A program made the position numbers and the translations under genes. This document shows positions 52,499 to 61,567 of a DNA stretch of 64,000 bases, piece by piece. The DNA is from Maritalea sp049801075. Its GTDB lineage: Bacteria > Pseudomonadota > Alphaproteobacteria > Rhizobiales > Devosiaceae. The stretch spans positions 62,001 to 126,000 of the forward strand of contig NZ_JBNAGG010000004.1 of the NCBI RefSeq assembly GCF_049801075.1, in the 5' to 3' direction. The stretch's first letter is position 1. Each line of letters begins with the position of its first letter. The notes beneath the pieces were generated by a model. The model was not told the origin of the DNA and did no database searches. It was given only the letters and a program-made list of their open reading frames with translations.

Positions 52499-54154
52499 TT
52501 AGCCGCCGAATTGGTTGAAGCTTGCTTGTTGCGGCGCAAAGTTGCTGTCAAAGCCCAATTGGCTTTTGGCACCCATCACAACGCTCGGGTCTAGATCGGC
52601 CTGATCAGGCTCGAACAAGACAGCATATTGTGGGGCGATGAGCTGTGTTTCATCGGTAAACATTTCCAGCACATGGCCAAGATCGGGCGCAACAAACTCT
52701 CCACGACGTTGGGTGAGGCTATAGCGCAACGGATCAAAGCTTGCCTTGGTGTTCGCCTTTTTGGTGTTTTTCAGCAGTTCACCAAATTCATCCAAGTTCG
52801 GTGACAGCGCGGCGACACTTAAGCTCTTGCGCAATTCTTCCATACTGTCGTTTGGCTTTTGCACCGGCTCAGGCTTTTTGTTTTCTGCCTTGCGAGACAG
52901 GATGTTTTCCAATGCTCTTTGCGCATCTTCCGTTTGTTCAGGCAGCGGCGCATAGGCTGCAAACAAGCCACCAGAATCTGACGGTTGAGATGCATCGCTG
53001 GCGGGTGCATTGCCGAGAGAAGCAACCTTAAGCGGCGCGAGTGGATCGCGGCCAGGCTCTGTGATTAGGGGGCGCCCCGTTGGCGGTGTCACCGCTTCGG
53101 GACCGCTGGCAACATTGAAACGTGAGGCTGGCACATCTGCAGGCGCAGGCGTTGTGGTCAAAGAGGCCAATTGGGTTGGCTTCACGGGCGGCGTCACCAA
53201 AGGTGCAGACGCCAGTTGAATTGTTGCTGTGGGGCCTTCTTCGGACGGACGCGCAGGCGGCAAGCCAGATAAAGCTGCCACACGGATAGGTGTAGACTTC
53301 ACAGTTTTTTGGCGCGGAGTGTCGGCGCTTTGTGATTTATCATCATCGCCGCCAAACAGCATGTCCATCAAAGTTGTGCCTTTTTTGTCGTCATCTGATG
53401 ATGAGATGGAGGCATAGCGGGTGGAACCACCACAAGGCAATTGGCGACATTTCGACCATTCAGCTTTGGCCGCAGCATATCCGTTCTTCGACAATAGCAC
53501 GCCGTTTGACGGGATGTGCATGGTTTTGCCCTTTGGGAAGATGCGCTTGAGCTGAGCGGTTGTCATGCGTGGCCATGCCCGTACGCTCCCTGTATCCAAA
53601 TGCACAAAGGGGCTGCCGGACGAGGGGTAATAACCCACGCCGCCCACATGTTTGCGCATGGCTACTTCACGCACCTTAGAGATTGGTACGCCGGGGATAA
53701 AGAAGTCCATTGCGAGACCGCGCGTATGATTGGAGTTTTTGGCAACGCCAGAAGAACGCGCGCGCAGCATCTCGTTGGTTTTGGGCGAACGATAAGCCGA
53801 CACCACATGGATTGGCTTAGTGGCACCAACATCTTGATAAACTTCCCACACCAAATCGAACAGACGTGGGTCCATTTTGGTGGGTTCGTTGCGGCGCCAA
53901 TCGCGCAGGAATTGGTTGAGTTGGGCCAAGCCCTTCTTGTCGTAGCGACCATTGCGCTTGAAGGTAATCTTCGCCGTTTCACGCGTGTGTGTGTAATAAA
54001 GATAGAGTGTGCGATCACCTGCGCCAAAGCTTGGCACAACCATCGCCGGCGCCATTAGGGCAGCCACCAAAATTGTCGCAGCGACACGCCGCAACCCATA
54101 AGACCAACGCAATACTGATTTGCCCAACACGTTTTTGATGCCTATTTTCGTCAC
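52499..54154 (-). CDS. Exported M15-like peptidase domain protein (DUF882)
   Basis: A 551-residue protein. A signal segment is near residues 22-45 (AATILVAALMAPAMVVPSFGAG). The DUF882/peptidase M15A-like domain follows (about 45-215): THTRETAKITFKRNG, VVSAYRSPKTNEMLR, the metal motif NHTRGLAMDFFIPG (HxxGxAxD) and the second metal histidine in FVHLDTGSVRAWPR. The C-terminal 330 residues are low-complexity and Pro/Ala/Ser-rich, without a known domain. The N-terminal domain is related to YcbK and probably acts on peptidoglycan peptides. The tail is long compared with YcbK (about 180 residues). Confidence 0.85.
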   Translation of the reverse strand: MTKIGIKNVLGKSVLRWSYGLRRVAATILVAALMAPAMVVPSFGAGDRTLYLYYTHTRETAKITFKRNGRYDKKGLAQLNQFLRDWRRNEPTKMDPRLFDLVWEVYQDVGATKPIHVVSAYRSPKTNEMLRARSSGVAKNSNHTRGLAMDFFIPGVPISKVREVAMRKHVGGVGYYPSSGSPFVHLDTGSVRAWPRMTTAQLKRIFPKGKTMHIPSNGVLLSKNGYAAAKAEWSKCRQLPCGGSTRYASISSSDDDKKGTTLMDMLFGGDDDKSQSADTPRQKTVKSTPIRVAALSGLPPARPSEEGPTATIQLASAPLVTPPVKPTQLASLTTTPAPADVPASRFNVASGPEAVTPPTGRPLITEPGRDPLAPLKVASLGNAPASDASQPSDSGGLFAAYAPLPEQTEDAQRALENILSRKAENKKPEPVQKPNDSMEELRKSLSVAALSPNLDEFGELLKNTKKANTKASFDPLRYSLTQRRGEFVAPDLGHVLEMFTDETQLIAPQYAVLFEPDQADLDPSVVMGAKSQLGFDSNFAPQQASFNQFGG

Positions 54155-54382
54155 CAGTCATTCAATCGTTGGTTCAGTTTATAACCAACTTAATTAGACT
54201 TTATTAACGTTAAGCAAGCAACAGCAAATTTATAAGCATTGCCCCGCCAACGACCCTCATTTCTAATATAGGAAGTAAAATGGCGTGAAAAAGGCATGGA
54301 AAGTGCTCTGCGACATTATGCGCCGCAAAGCAAATTTATGGTTATCTAAAGCTTAATGTTGACCCGTTGCTTTGGCGCGTGC

Positions 54383-56053
54383 CTAGCTTTTAAGCATATT
54401 GATCAAGCGCTGGTGGTGGCCATAGACATCACCGTAAGACCGGATGGTGCCGTCGCCGCTCACCCGCAAGGTGAAGTAAGCAATGTGCACTGGAATGTGG
54501 CTTTTTAGATTGTTCCAGCGTTCGCGTGAACCGAACATGGATTTGATTTTACTCAGGTTCAAATCTGGTTCGAATGCCAATAAGGCGTCAGCAAACTCAA
54601 GTGGATTATGCACCCGCACACAGCCATGCGAGAAGGCACGGTAGCTGCGTGAGAACAGGCTTTTTGATGGCGTATCATGCAAATAAACTGAATGCTGATT
54701 TGGGAACAAAAACTTGATCTGACCCAATGCATTGCCACGGCCCGGGCGCTGACGCACACGGAATGGTGGGTTAGACGGGTTCACATTTGCCCAATCAACG
54801 TTGGATGCATTGATTACACGGCCACCAGCCAACAGCTCGTAATTGCGGGCTGCAAAATAGCCGGGATTGCCGTTGGATGCGGGCAGCAATTCATTTTTTG
54901 TGATCGAAAGTGGTACGTTCCAATATGGATTCACGACCACATGTTCAATTTCATCTGAAAAGATTGGTGTGGCGTGTTTCGGCTTGCCCACCACCACGCG
55001 GGTGGCGTGGCGCACAGTTTCACCTGAACGCACTTCCAATCGGTATTCCGGTACATTGACCAAAACAAAGAAGTCGCCCAAATCTTTGGGCATCCAACGC
55101 CAACGTTCCATATTGGCGATAATGTCTTCGACGCTGGCGCCATTTGCGCCATTCAAGGCTGCAATCGTTGCCGGGCCGACAACGCCATCTGGCACAAGGC
55201 CTAGGCTTGATTGAAACTCTTCGACTGCGTCGACCACCGCTTGATCATAGACCATTTCGTTGGCTGGGTCGGATGCAGGCACTTCCAATCGTGTTCGAAG
55301 CAAAGGCAAGCGGTCGTCGGTGCGGCCAAGCTTGAGCAATTGGCCACCGGGAATAATGATCTGTTCTTCTTCAACTCCGTCTAGCTTCTTCGCCAATTCC
55401 TGACGTAGGGCCGTGAATTCGCGATGCGTGGGGTGAAGGCCGTAAAGTAGGGCTGCTGGATCGCTGGATTGTACCAGGTCGATAAGCATTTTCGCCCCGT
55501 CAATGCGGGTTGGGTTTAGCGTGATCGAGCGTGAAACGCTGCGCGGATTAATGCGGCCGCCTGCAGCGTGTTGCGCATAGCGGATGGCGCTTTGCGAGAA
55601 TTCTGTTTCCAGTGCTGCTAGACGCTCTGGCTCGTTTTCAATGTCGGTCAGGTCGAGCGCATCTGTTAGATAGTCGCTGGGCCGTAGGCCCTCGAGTTCG
55701 GCCTTCTCAAACAATTTGATGATCGACTGTGCTTTGTCAGAGAACTGAATTTTGTCGCCATCAAGGTTGAGCCAAAGTGGTTCAAAATTGCGTTCGCCAT
55801 AGAAATAATAAAGCTTCTGCGCGTCCTTCCATGCGTTTGTACCTGCACGTGCGCCGTAATAATCGTCTTTCAGGCCGGATTTAATGGTTTGGGCAAGAGG
55901 TGATGTCGCCGGGCCAATCACCACACGGGTGGCTTCTACGCCATTAATGTTGATGACTTGTTGCGCGTGCGCAGCGGATAGAGGAAGAAGGGCCAGAGCC
56001 GTTGCTGCCAAAATACCAAGTTTAAATCCGCGCATGTTTTTCCCTTTATCCAT
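54383..56053 (-). CDS. L,D-transpeptidase, YcbB-like
   Basis: A 556-residue secreted enzyme. A signal peptide (LGILAATALALLPLSAAHAQ), an N-terminal scaffold domain, a peptidoglycan-binding module (about residues 260-300, FQSSLGLVPDGVVGPATIAALNG split by short gaps) and a YkuD catalytic domain with the nucleophile in SHGCVRVHN (Cys near residue 477) and the preceding HDTPSKSLF. It makes 3-3 cross-links in peptidoglycan. A Met7 start (56035) is also possible. It is tandem to the M15-like gene, with a 228-bp gap between them that shows no gene. Confidence 0.92.
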   Translation of the reverse strand: MDKGKNMRGFKLGILAATALALLPLSAAHAQQVININGVEATRVVIGPATSPLAQTIKSGLKDDYYGARAGTNAWKDAQKLYYFYGERNFEPLWLNLDGDKIQFSDKAQSIIKLFEKAELEGLRPSDYLTDALDLTDIENEPERLAALETEFSQSAIRYAQHAAGGRINPRSVSRSITLNPTRIDGAKMLIDLVQSSDPAALLYGLHPTHREFTALRQELAKKLDGVEEEQIIIPGGQLLKLGRTDDRLPLLRTRLEVPASDPANEMVYDQAVVDAVEEFQSSLGLVPDGVVGPATIAALNGANGASVEDIIANMERWRWMPKDLGDFFVLVNVPEYRLEVRSGETVRHATRVVVGKPKHATPIFSDEIEHVVVNPYWNVPLSITKNELLPASNGNPGYFAARNYELLAGGRVINASNVDWANVNPSNPPFRVRQRPGRGNALGQIKFLFPNQHSVYLHDTPSKSLFSRSYRAFSHGCVRVHNPLEFADALLAFEPDLNLSKIKSMFGSRERWNNLKSHIPVHIAYFTLRVSGDGTIRSYGDVYGHHQRLINMLKS

Positions 56054-56203
56054 CCCAAACGCCTCATCGGCACCACTTGCGCCGACTCTTGAAGCGAGTT
56101 GTTTATAGCTAACAATGGCCCACTCACCAAGCGTTTCGCGAAATTGTTACCACAAATTCTTTACGAATTTTTGCCAGTGTTGCAAAAAAGAGAAGCGGGG
56201 TAG

Positions 56204-57661
56204 CTATGCCGCGTTCGACTGATCGCCGTCCAGTCCATATTCCTTTAATTTGCGATAAAGTGTAGACCGGCCAATGCCTAAAGCGCGGGCAACAGCACTC
56301 ATTTTGCCATTGTGTTTTTTCAATGCAAATTCGATGAGGTCTTTTTCGACCTGTGCCAAATTGTTTGTGCGGCCATCTTCCGTCAGGAACCGATCTTTCG
56401 TGGGTTTTGCTTTTGGTTTCAGCGGAGTAGCCGGCGCCACTGCCGCGTCGATATGGTCCGGTGCCGCTTGTGGCGACATGGATTTAAGGGCGTGCCGCAG
56501 TTTTTCAGCACCTTGAAGCGATGTTTGGATTTGCGGGAATTCGTTTGGAGACAGGATCCCATCTTCGGTCAACAAAATCGCGCGGTAGATTGCATTTTCG
56601 AGCTGGCGCACATTGCCCGGCCATTCATATTGGCGCAGCATTGCCATTGCTTCTGGGCTACATCCTTCAATGCGGCGACCTTCGGCAACAGAAAATTTGG
56701 TGACAAAATGGCTGACGAGATCGTCAATATCTTCCACACGGTCGCGAAGCGGCGGCATGTAGATTGGGAAAATGTTGAGGCGATAATAGAGATCTTCGCG
56801 AAACTGCTTTTGTTTGGTGAGGTTCAACAAGCGTTTCGAGGTGGCGCAAATCAGGCGCACATCAAAAGGCGCAGGTTCGGACGCGGCAGTGCTGATCATC
56901 TTATCGGTGAATAGCGCCAGCAAACGACCCTGCAATTCCAGAGGCAGTGCGCCAATTTCATCAAGATAAAGCGTGCCGCCCTGGGCTTGGTCAAAAACGG
57001 TTTTGTCGCTGGATTCTTGGGTGCCAAACAAAATGGCTTCCAACTCATCCGCATCCATTGTCGAGCAATTAATGGCGATGAAGGGTTTGCCGCTGCGTTT
57101 GGCTTGGTGGTGAATGGCGCGGGCCATCATATCGCGGCCAGTGCCAGCTTCACCTTCGATTAAAACAGGAATTTGCGTCGCCGCCGCTTTTTCACCGTGG
57201 GCGATTGATTTTTTCATGGCTGGCGACTTTGCAGCCATATCGTTGAAGCTGAGGGCACCTTTTTGTCTGTGCGTTTCAGTGCGCAGGCAGTTTTCAAGCT
57301 CAAATCGCTTGAGGGCGTTTTGTAATGAGATGATCAAACGTTCAGGCGCAACAGGTTTTGAAAAGAAGTCACTGGCGCCGAGGCGGATGGCCGAGATGAT
57401 GTTTTCGACGGCGGGCTGGGCGGTCTGCACGATAACGGGTTGGTTGAAATTGCGACTGCGCATTTCACTAAGAACTGTCATGCCATCCATTTCCGGCATC
57501 ACCAAATCGAGGATCACCGCTTGGATGTTCTCAGAGTCGAGCATGGCCAGACCATCTGCACCTGACTGCGCTATTAGCGGCTCAAACCCTTGCGCTCTAA
57601 GCATCTCTTCGCTAAGGCGACATTGAATGGGATCATCATCAATAACAAGAATATTGGCCAT
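56204..57661 (-). CDS. NtrC-like response regulator lacking the GAFTGA loop
   Basis: A 485-residue REC-AAA+-Fis protein. The receiver is intact: acidic pocket IDDDP, Asp52 in VILDLVMPEMDG, Thr80 and Lys102. The AAA+ core has Walker A GEAGTGRDMMA, in which the usual lysine is Arg176, and GGTLYLDEIG as Walker B. Between LFG (211-213) and VFDQAQGG there are only about eight residues (TQESSDKT), so the GAFTGA sigma-54 contact loop is absent. The C-terminal Fis-type helix-turn-helix is MSAVARALGIGRSTLYRKL. It probably regulates without sigma-54. The target is unknown; the L,D-transpeptidase gene lies 150 bases downstream on the same strand. Confidence 0.9.
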   Translation of the reverse strand: MANILVIDDDPIQCRLSEEMLRAQGFEPLIAQSGADGLAMLDSENIQAVILDLVMPEMDGMTVLSEMRSRNFNQPVIVQTAQPAVENIISAIRLGASDFFSKPVAPERLIISLQNALKRFELENCLRTETHRQKGALSFNDMAAKSPAMKKSIAHGEKAAATQIPVLIEGEAGTGRDMMARAIHHQAKRSGKPFIAINCSTMDADELEAILFGTQESSDKTVFDQAQGGTLYLDEIGALPLELQGRLLALFTDKMISTAASEPAPFDVRLICATSKRLLNLTKQKQFREDLYYRLNIFPIYMPPLRDRVEDIDDLVSHFVTKFSVAEGRRIEGCSPEAMAMLRQYEWPGNVRQLENAIYRAILLTEDGILSPNEFPQIQTSLQGAEKLRHALKSMSPQAAPDHIDAAVAPATPLKPKAKPTKDRFLTEDGRTNNLAQVEKDLIEFALKKHNGKMSAVARALGIGRSTLYRKLKEYGLDGDQSNAA

Positions 57662-57844
57662 AAGCTCTCTTATTGGACAAGCACATAGCCTGTCGAATCA
57701 CAAACTGTCCTAATTTGGGTCAGGCTAGGTCCGAGTTCTTAACAGTGGATTAAGGATATTTAATTCAATCGCCTAAAGTGTGCTTTAGCCTTTGTTCTTG
57801 ATTGCGCGACGCGTTGCCCCATCTGTTGTAAAAAGGGAGATGCA

Positions 57845-58714
57845 ATGCTTGATCTTGATCGGCAAAGTTGGATCAAATGGCACGAGGGCACTTTGCCATG
57901 GGTCGATGCTTATTTGCAGCGGTTTCAGTTTAGCCGCCATGCGCATGACACCTATGCGATTGCGCTTACTTTGGCAGGGGTGCAAAGCTTTGATTATCGT
58001 GGCGAGACACGCCACTCCCAAGCAGGCGGTGTCGTTGTGTTGCATCCTGATGAGCTGCATGACGGTCGGGCCGGAACTGAGGATGGGTTTCGTTTTCGCA
58101 CTCTCTATCTGGCGCCTAAACTGGTTCAGGACGTTTTAGGCGGTGCGCCATTGCCCTACATTGAAAACGGACTTTCGACCCACCCGCGTTTAACTTGCGC
58201 CGTTAAATCTATCTTGGATGAGCCACAGTCGTCAGATGATCTGGCGCAGCATGATTTGGTTTGTGAGCTGATCTTTGCCCTGCAAGAGGCAGCCGGGGAC
58301 GCCGAGCCTAAAGGTGCGTTGGTCAATTGGCCCGCAGTTTGTCGGGCGCGGCAATTTATGGATGCTCATTTATTTGATCCAGTATCCATCGATGCGTTGG
58401 CGCAAGTTGCACAAATTGATCGATGGCAATTGTCGCGCGACTTTCGTGCGGCGCTGGGCACCAGCCCCTATCGTTATTTGCTGATGCGGCGCATTGAGCA
58501 GGCGCAAGAAAAACTCAAAGTAGGTGATGGGTTGGCCCATATTGCAGCCAGTTGCGGTTTTGCCGATCAGAGTCATCTAACGCGCCATTTCCGAAAAAAT
58601 TATTGGCCTGACGCCAGGGCAGTGGCAACGTTTGGCGCGCTAACGCACAATCGTTCTATATTCCCAAGCTGCCCCTCCCTAAATCCCATTCAACATTATT
58701 ATTTAGGATGGTGA
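57845..58714 (+). CDS. AraC-family transcriptional regulator
   Basis: A 289-residue regulator. The N-terminal cupin-like sensor has RFQFSRHAHDTYAIALTLAG and VVLHPDELHDGRAG, typical of the AraC_binding domain. The C-terminal pair of helix-turn-helix motifs covers about residues 170-265: SIDALAQVAQIDRWQLSRDF and HIAASCGFADQSHLTRHFRK. AAGGGAG precedes the ATG. The CPBP protease gene begins two bases after its stop, so the two are probably co-transcribed. Effector unknown. Confidence 0.9.
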   Translation: MLDLDRQSWIKWHEGTLPWVDAYLQRFQFSRHAHDTYAIALTLAGVQSFDYRGETRHSQAGGVVVLHPDELHDGRAGTEDGFRFRTLYLAPKLVQDVLGGAPLPYIENGLSTHPRLTCAVKSILDEPQSSDDLAQHDLVCELIFALQEAAGDAEPKGALVNWPAVCRARQFMDAHLFDPVSIDALAQVAQIDRWQLSRDFRAALGTSPYRYLLMRRIEQAQEKLKVGDGLAHIAASCGFADQSHLTRHFRKNYWPDARAVATFGALTHNRSIFPSCPSLNPIQHYYLGW

Positions 58715-58716
58715 TT

Positions 58717-59424
58717 ATGCTCGAATTTCTAACTCCGCGCTGGCGTAGCTTGGCTGAACTGATTGGTTTTGTGACCATTTTGTTTGGCACCAAAGTGCTA
58801 GTTGACCCGCTCACCTGGCAATTTTCTGGCCCGGTCTCCATGATCTTTACGCTAATCGTGCTCGGCATCTATCTGCGTCTGCAAAATGAGCAATGGTCGG
58901 AATTGGGGCTTCGGCCTTTGTCAGGTTGGAAAGCAAAATTGCTGCTGCTGCCGCAAGCCATTGTGGGCATGGCAGGCATTATTGGCTTTTCCGCAATGCT
59001 CTTGCTGCTTGCCCAGCATATGGGGTGGACCGAGTTTTTGGAGGCGTCCGGTGTTGGAGCAGAGCGATGGGGCGATCTCAAAGGAAATCTTGGACTTTAT
59101 CTTCTTTGGCTCTTGGTGGTTTGGACCAGCGCCGCCTTCGGCGAAGAGATATTTTTCCGCGGTTTTTTCATAAGCCGCGCCCAACGCCTGTTTGATGGCG
59201 TGCCGCACAAATGGATTTTGTCCGCCCTATTTGCCGCTTTGACGTTTGGCTATGCTCATTATTATTATCAGGGGGTACGGGGCTTTGTTATCACCGGAAT
59301 CGTCGCCTTTTGGTTGGGGCTTTTGTATTTTGCCTACAAGCGCAATCTTTGGCCGCTTATATTGGCGCATGGTTTCGTCGATAGCTTGATGTTCACCGCA
59401 CACTTTATGGACTGGGACATCTAG
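58717..59424 (+). CDS. CPBP-family intramembrane metalloprotease
   Basis: A 235-residue membrane protein with about six hydrophobic segments. Family motifs: AAFGEEIFFRGFF (the EExxxR motif, near residue 142), FGYAHYYYQG and LILAHGFVDSL, which supply the catalytic Glu and metal-binding His residues. The ATG at 58717 follows AGGATGG and lies just after the AraC stop; an ATG nine bases earlier overlaps that gene. Substrate unknown; members process peptides or prenylated proteins. Confidence 0.88.
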   Translation: MLEFLTPRWRSLAELIGFVTILFGTKVLVDPLTWQFSGPVSMIFTLIVLGIYLRLQNEQWSELGLRPLSGWKAKLLLLPQAIVGMAGIIGFSAMLLLLAQHMGWTEFLEASGVGAERWGDLKGNLGLYLLWLLVVWTSAAFGEEIFFRGFFISRAQRLFDGVPHKWILSALFAALTFGYAHYYYQGVRGFVITGIVAFWLGLLYFAYKRNLWPLILAHGFVDSLMFTAHFMDWDI

Positions 59425-59535
59425 TTTCGCGGATTTGGGCGGGGCAGGGAACGCCCTTCATGCAATACGGTCTTGGCAAGCGAAACGCATATGATAAGGT
59501 TCGCGCAAATTAGTTGCCAATAGAGAGTTGACCGC

Positions 59536-61338
59536 ATGAGCAATGAAGATCTCGCGCAAAAGCTCGGGGTGATGCCTGAGTGGGATTTGTCCGATCTATA
59601 TCCAAGCGCAGACAGTGATGAGCTGAAAAACGATCTCGCCGCCTGTGAACAAGAGGCGAAAGATTTCGCAGCTGACTTCAAAGGGAAGCTAGCCGAATTG
59701 GCCAAAGATGGCGGCTTGATTGACGCCATCACCCGCTATGAAGCCATGTCCGACAAGATGGGCCGCATTGGTTCCTTCGCCTATTTGCAATATGCGCAAA
59801 ACACGTCGGATGGTGAGCGTGCCAAATTTATGGGTGATCTCAATGAAAAGCTCACCACGCTCACCACGCCGTTATTGTTCTTTTCGTTGGAGTTGAATCG
59901 TATTGACGATGACGTGTTGGACAAGGCGCTGGCGGCGGATGCAGCGTTGGGGCGCTATAAGCCGTGGTTCGATGAATTGCGCAAAGCAAAGCCTTACCAA
60001 TTAGAAGATCGGGTGGAAGAGCTATTCCACGATAAATCTGTTACGGGTCGTTCGGCTTGGAACCGTTTGTTCGATGAAACAATGGCAAGCTTGAAGTTTG
60101 ACGTGGATGGTGAAGAGCTTTCACTGGAACCAACGCTGACCATGATGACCGACATGGATCAATCCAAACGGGAAGCAGCCTACAAAGGGCTTGTGGACAC
60201 GTTGGGTGAGAATAAGCGCTTGTTTACGCACATCACTAATGTGTTGGCGAAAGACAAGGAAATCTCGGATCGCTGGCGGGGATATGAAGATGTGGCGGAC
60301 AGTCGCCATATGGCCAACTCGGTTGAGCGCGAAGTGGTGGATGCGCTGGAAAAGGCCGTGCGGGATGCTTATCCGCGCTTGTCGCACCGCTATTATAAGA
60401 TGAAAGCCAAATGGCTGGGGCAAGAAAAGCTGAACGCTTGGGATCGCAATGCGCCATTGCCGACCAGTGATGATCGCGTGTTTGATTGGGCAAGCGCTCA
60501 GAAAATGGTGATGGATGCGTATGCCGACTTCTCGCCACAGCTGGCTGATGTCGCGAAGCCGTTTTTCAATAGTGGTTGGATTGATGCGCCTGTGCGTGAA
60601 GGCAAAGCACCGGGGGCGTTTGCGCACCCAACGGTGCCGAGCGCACACCCCTATTTGATGCTCAATTATTTGGGCAAGCCACGTGATGTGATGACGCTAG
60701 CCCATGAGTTGGGCCATGGTGTGCACCAAGTATTGGCAGCTGATCAGGGTGCCCTTATGGCACAAACGCCGCTCACCTTGGCGGAGACAGCGAGTGTGTT
60801 TGGCGAAATGTTGACCTTCCGCTCCTTGTTGAAAGCAACGGAAGATCCAGAGCAACGTTTTGCACTGTTGGCGGGCAAGGTTGAGGATATGCTCAACACG
60901 GTTGTGCGCCAGATCTCGTTTTATAGCTTCGAACGTGAAGTGCATATTAAACGGCGTGAGGGCGAACTGCGCAGTGAAGAGCTTGAGCAGATTTGGATTG
61001 AGACCAGTCGCGAAAGCTTGGGGCCATCTGTGGAGCTAAATGAGGGATATGAGACCTTTTGGTCATATATTCCGCATTTCATTCATGCTCCATTTTATGT
61101 ATATGCCTATGCGTTTGGTGATTGTTTGGTGAATTCGCTTTATGCGAAATACCAACAATCTGACGACGGATTTGTTGAACGGTATTTTGAATTGCTGAAA
61201 GCTGGCGGTTCAAAGCACCATTCAGAATTGTTAGCCCCATTTGGCCTTGATGCCAAAGACCCGGACTTCTGGTCGCTTGGGTTGGGGATGATTGAAGGGT
61301 TGATCGATGAGCTGGAAGCGCTGGATCAGACCCGCTAA
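59536..61338 (+). CDS. pepF: Oligoendopeptidase F (M3 family)
   Basis: A 600-residue cytoplasmic zinc peptidase of the M3B group. The zinc motif HELGH is in TLAHELGHGVHQ (about residue 390), with the third ligand in LAETASVFGEML. The N-terminal part WDLSDLYPSADSDELKND is typical of PepF. It cleaves peptides of roughly 7-17 residues. The start has only a weak ribosome site. The small oxidase subunit gene follows 12 bases later. Confidence 0.94.
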   Translation: MSNEDLAQKLGVMPEWDLSDLYPSADSDELKNDLAACEQEAKDFAADFKGKLAELAKDGGLIDAITRYEAMSDKMGRIGSFAYLQYAQNTSDGERAKFMGDLNEKLTTLTTPLLFFSLELNRIDDDVLDKALAADAALGRYKPWFDELRKAKPYQLEDRVEELFHDKSVTGRSAWNRLFDETMASLKFDVDGEELSLEPTLTMMTDMDQSKREAAYKGLVDTLGENKRLFTHITNVLAKDKEISDRWRGYEDVADSRHMANSVEREVVDALEKAVRDAYPRLSHRYYKMKAKWLGQEKLNAWDRNAPLPTSDDRVFDWASAQKMVMDAYADFSPQLADVAKPFFNSGWIDAPVREGKAPGAFAHPTVPSAHPYLMLNYLGKPRDVMTLAHELGHGVHQVLAADQGALMAQTPLTLAETASVFGEMLTFRSLLKATEDPEQRFALLAGKVEDMLNTVVRQISFYSFEREVHIKRREGELRSEELEQIWIETSRESLGPSVELNEGYETFWSYIPHFIHAPFYVYAYAFGDCLVNSLYAKYQQSDDGFVERYFELLKAGGSKHHSELLAPFGLDAKDPDFWSLGLGMIEGLIDELEALDQTR

Positions 61339-61350
61339 CTGGAGAGTAAA

Positions 61351-61482
61351 ATGAGCACCGAAGCTGAAAAACTTTATGAAGAGCAATCTAAAACTTATCA
61401 CGGCTTTTTGCAGTTGGCCAAATGGTCAGCCATCATTATTGCCGTTGTTTTGATTGCGCTTTATTTCGGGTTTGTCGCTTAA
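61351..61482 (+). CDS. aa3-type cytochrome c oxidase subunit IV
   Basis: A 43-residue single-helix protein: soluble MSTEAEKLYEEQSKTYHGF, then the membrane segment AIIIAVVLIALYFGFVA. It matches the short bacterial aa3 oxidase subunit IV family (YHGFLQLAKWSA is the family block). GGAGAG precedes the ATG. It sits between pepF and the transhydrogenase genes, a position seen in related alphaproteobacteria, away from the main oxidase genes. Confidence 0.9.
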   Translation: MSTEAEKLYEEQSKTYHGFLQLAKWSAIIIAVVLIALYFGFVA

Positions 61483-61567
61483 ACCAAAGCGATAAACTTT
61501 CATCGTGCCGCATTTGGTTGGGGGGCGGCGCATCACCTTGTATGTGCGCAACTAAAAAGGAACTGGC

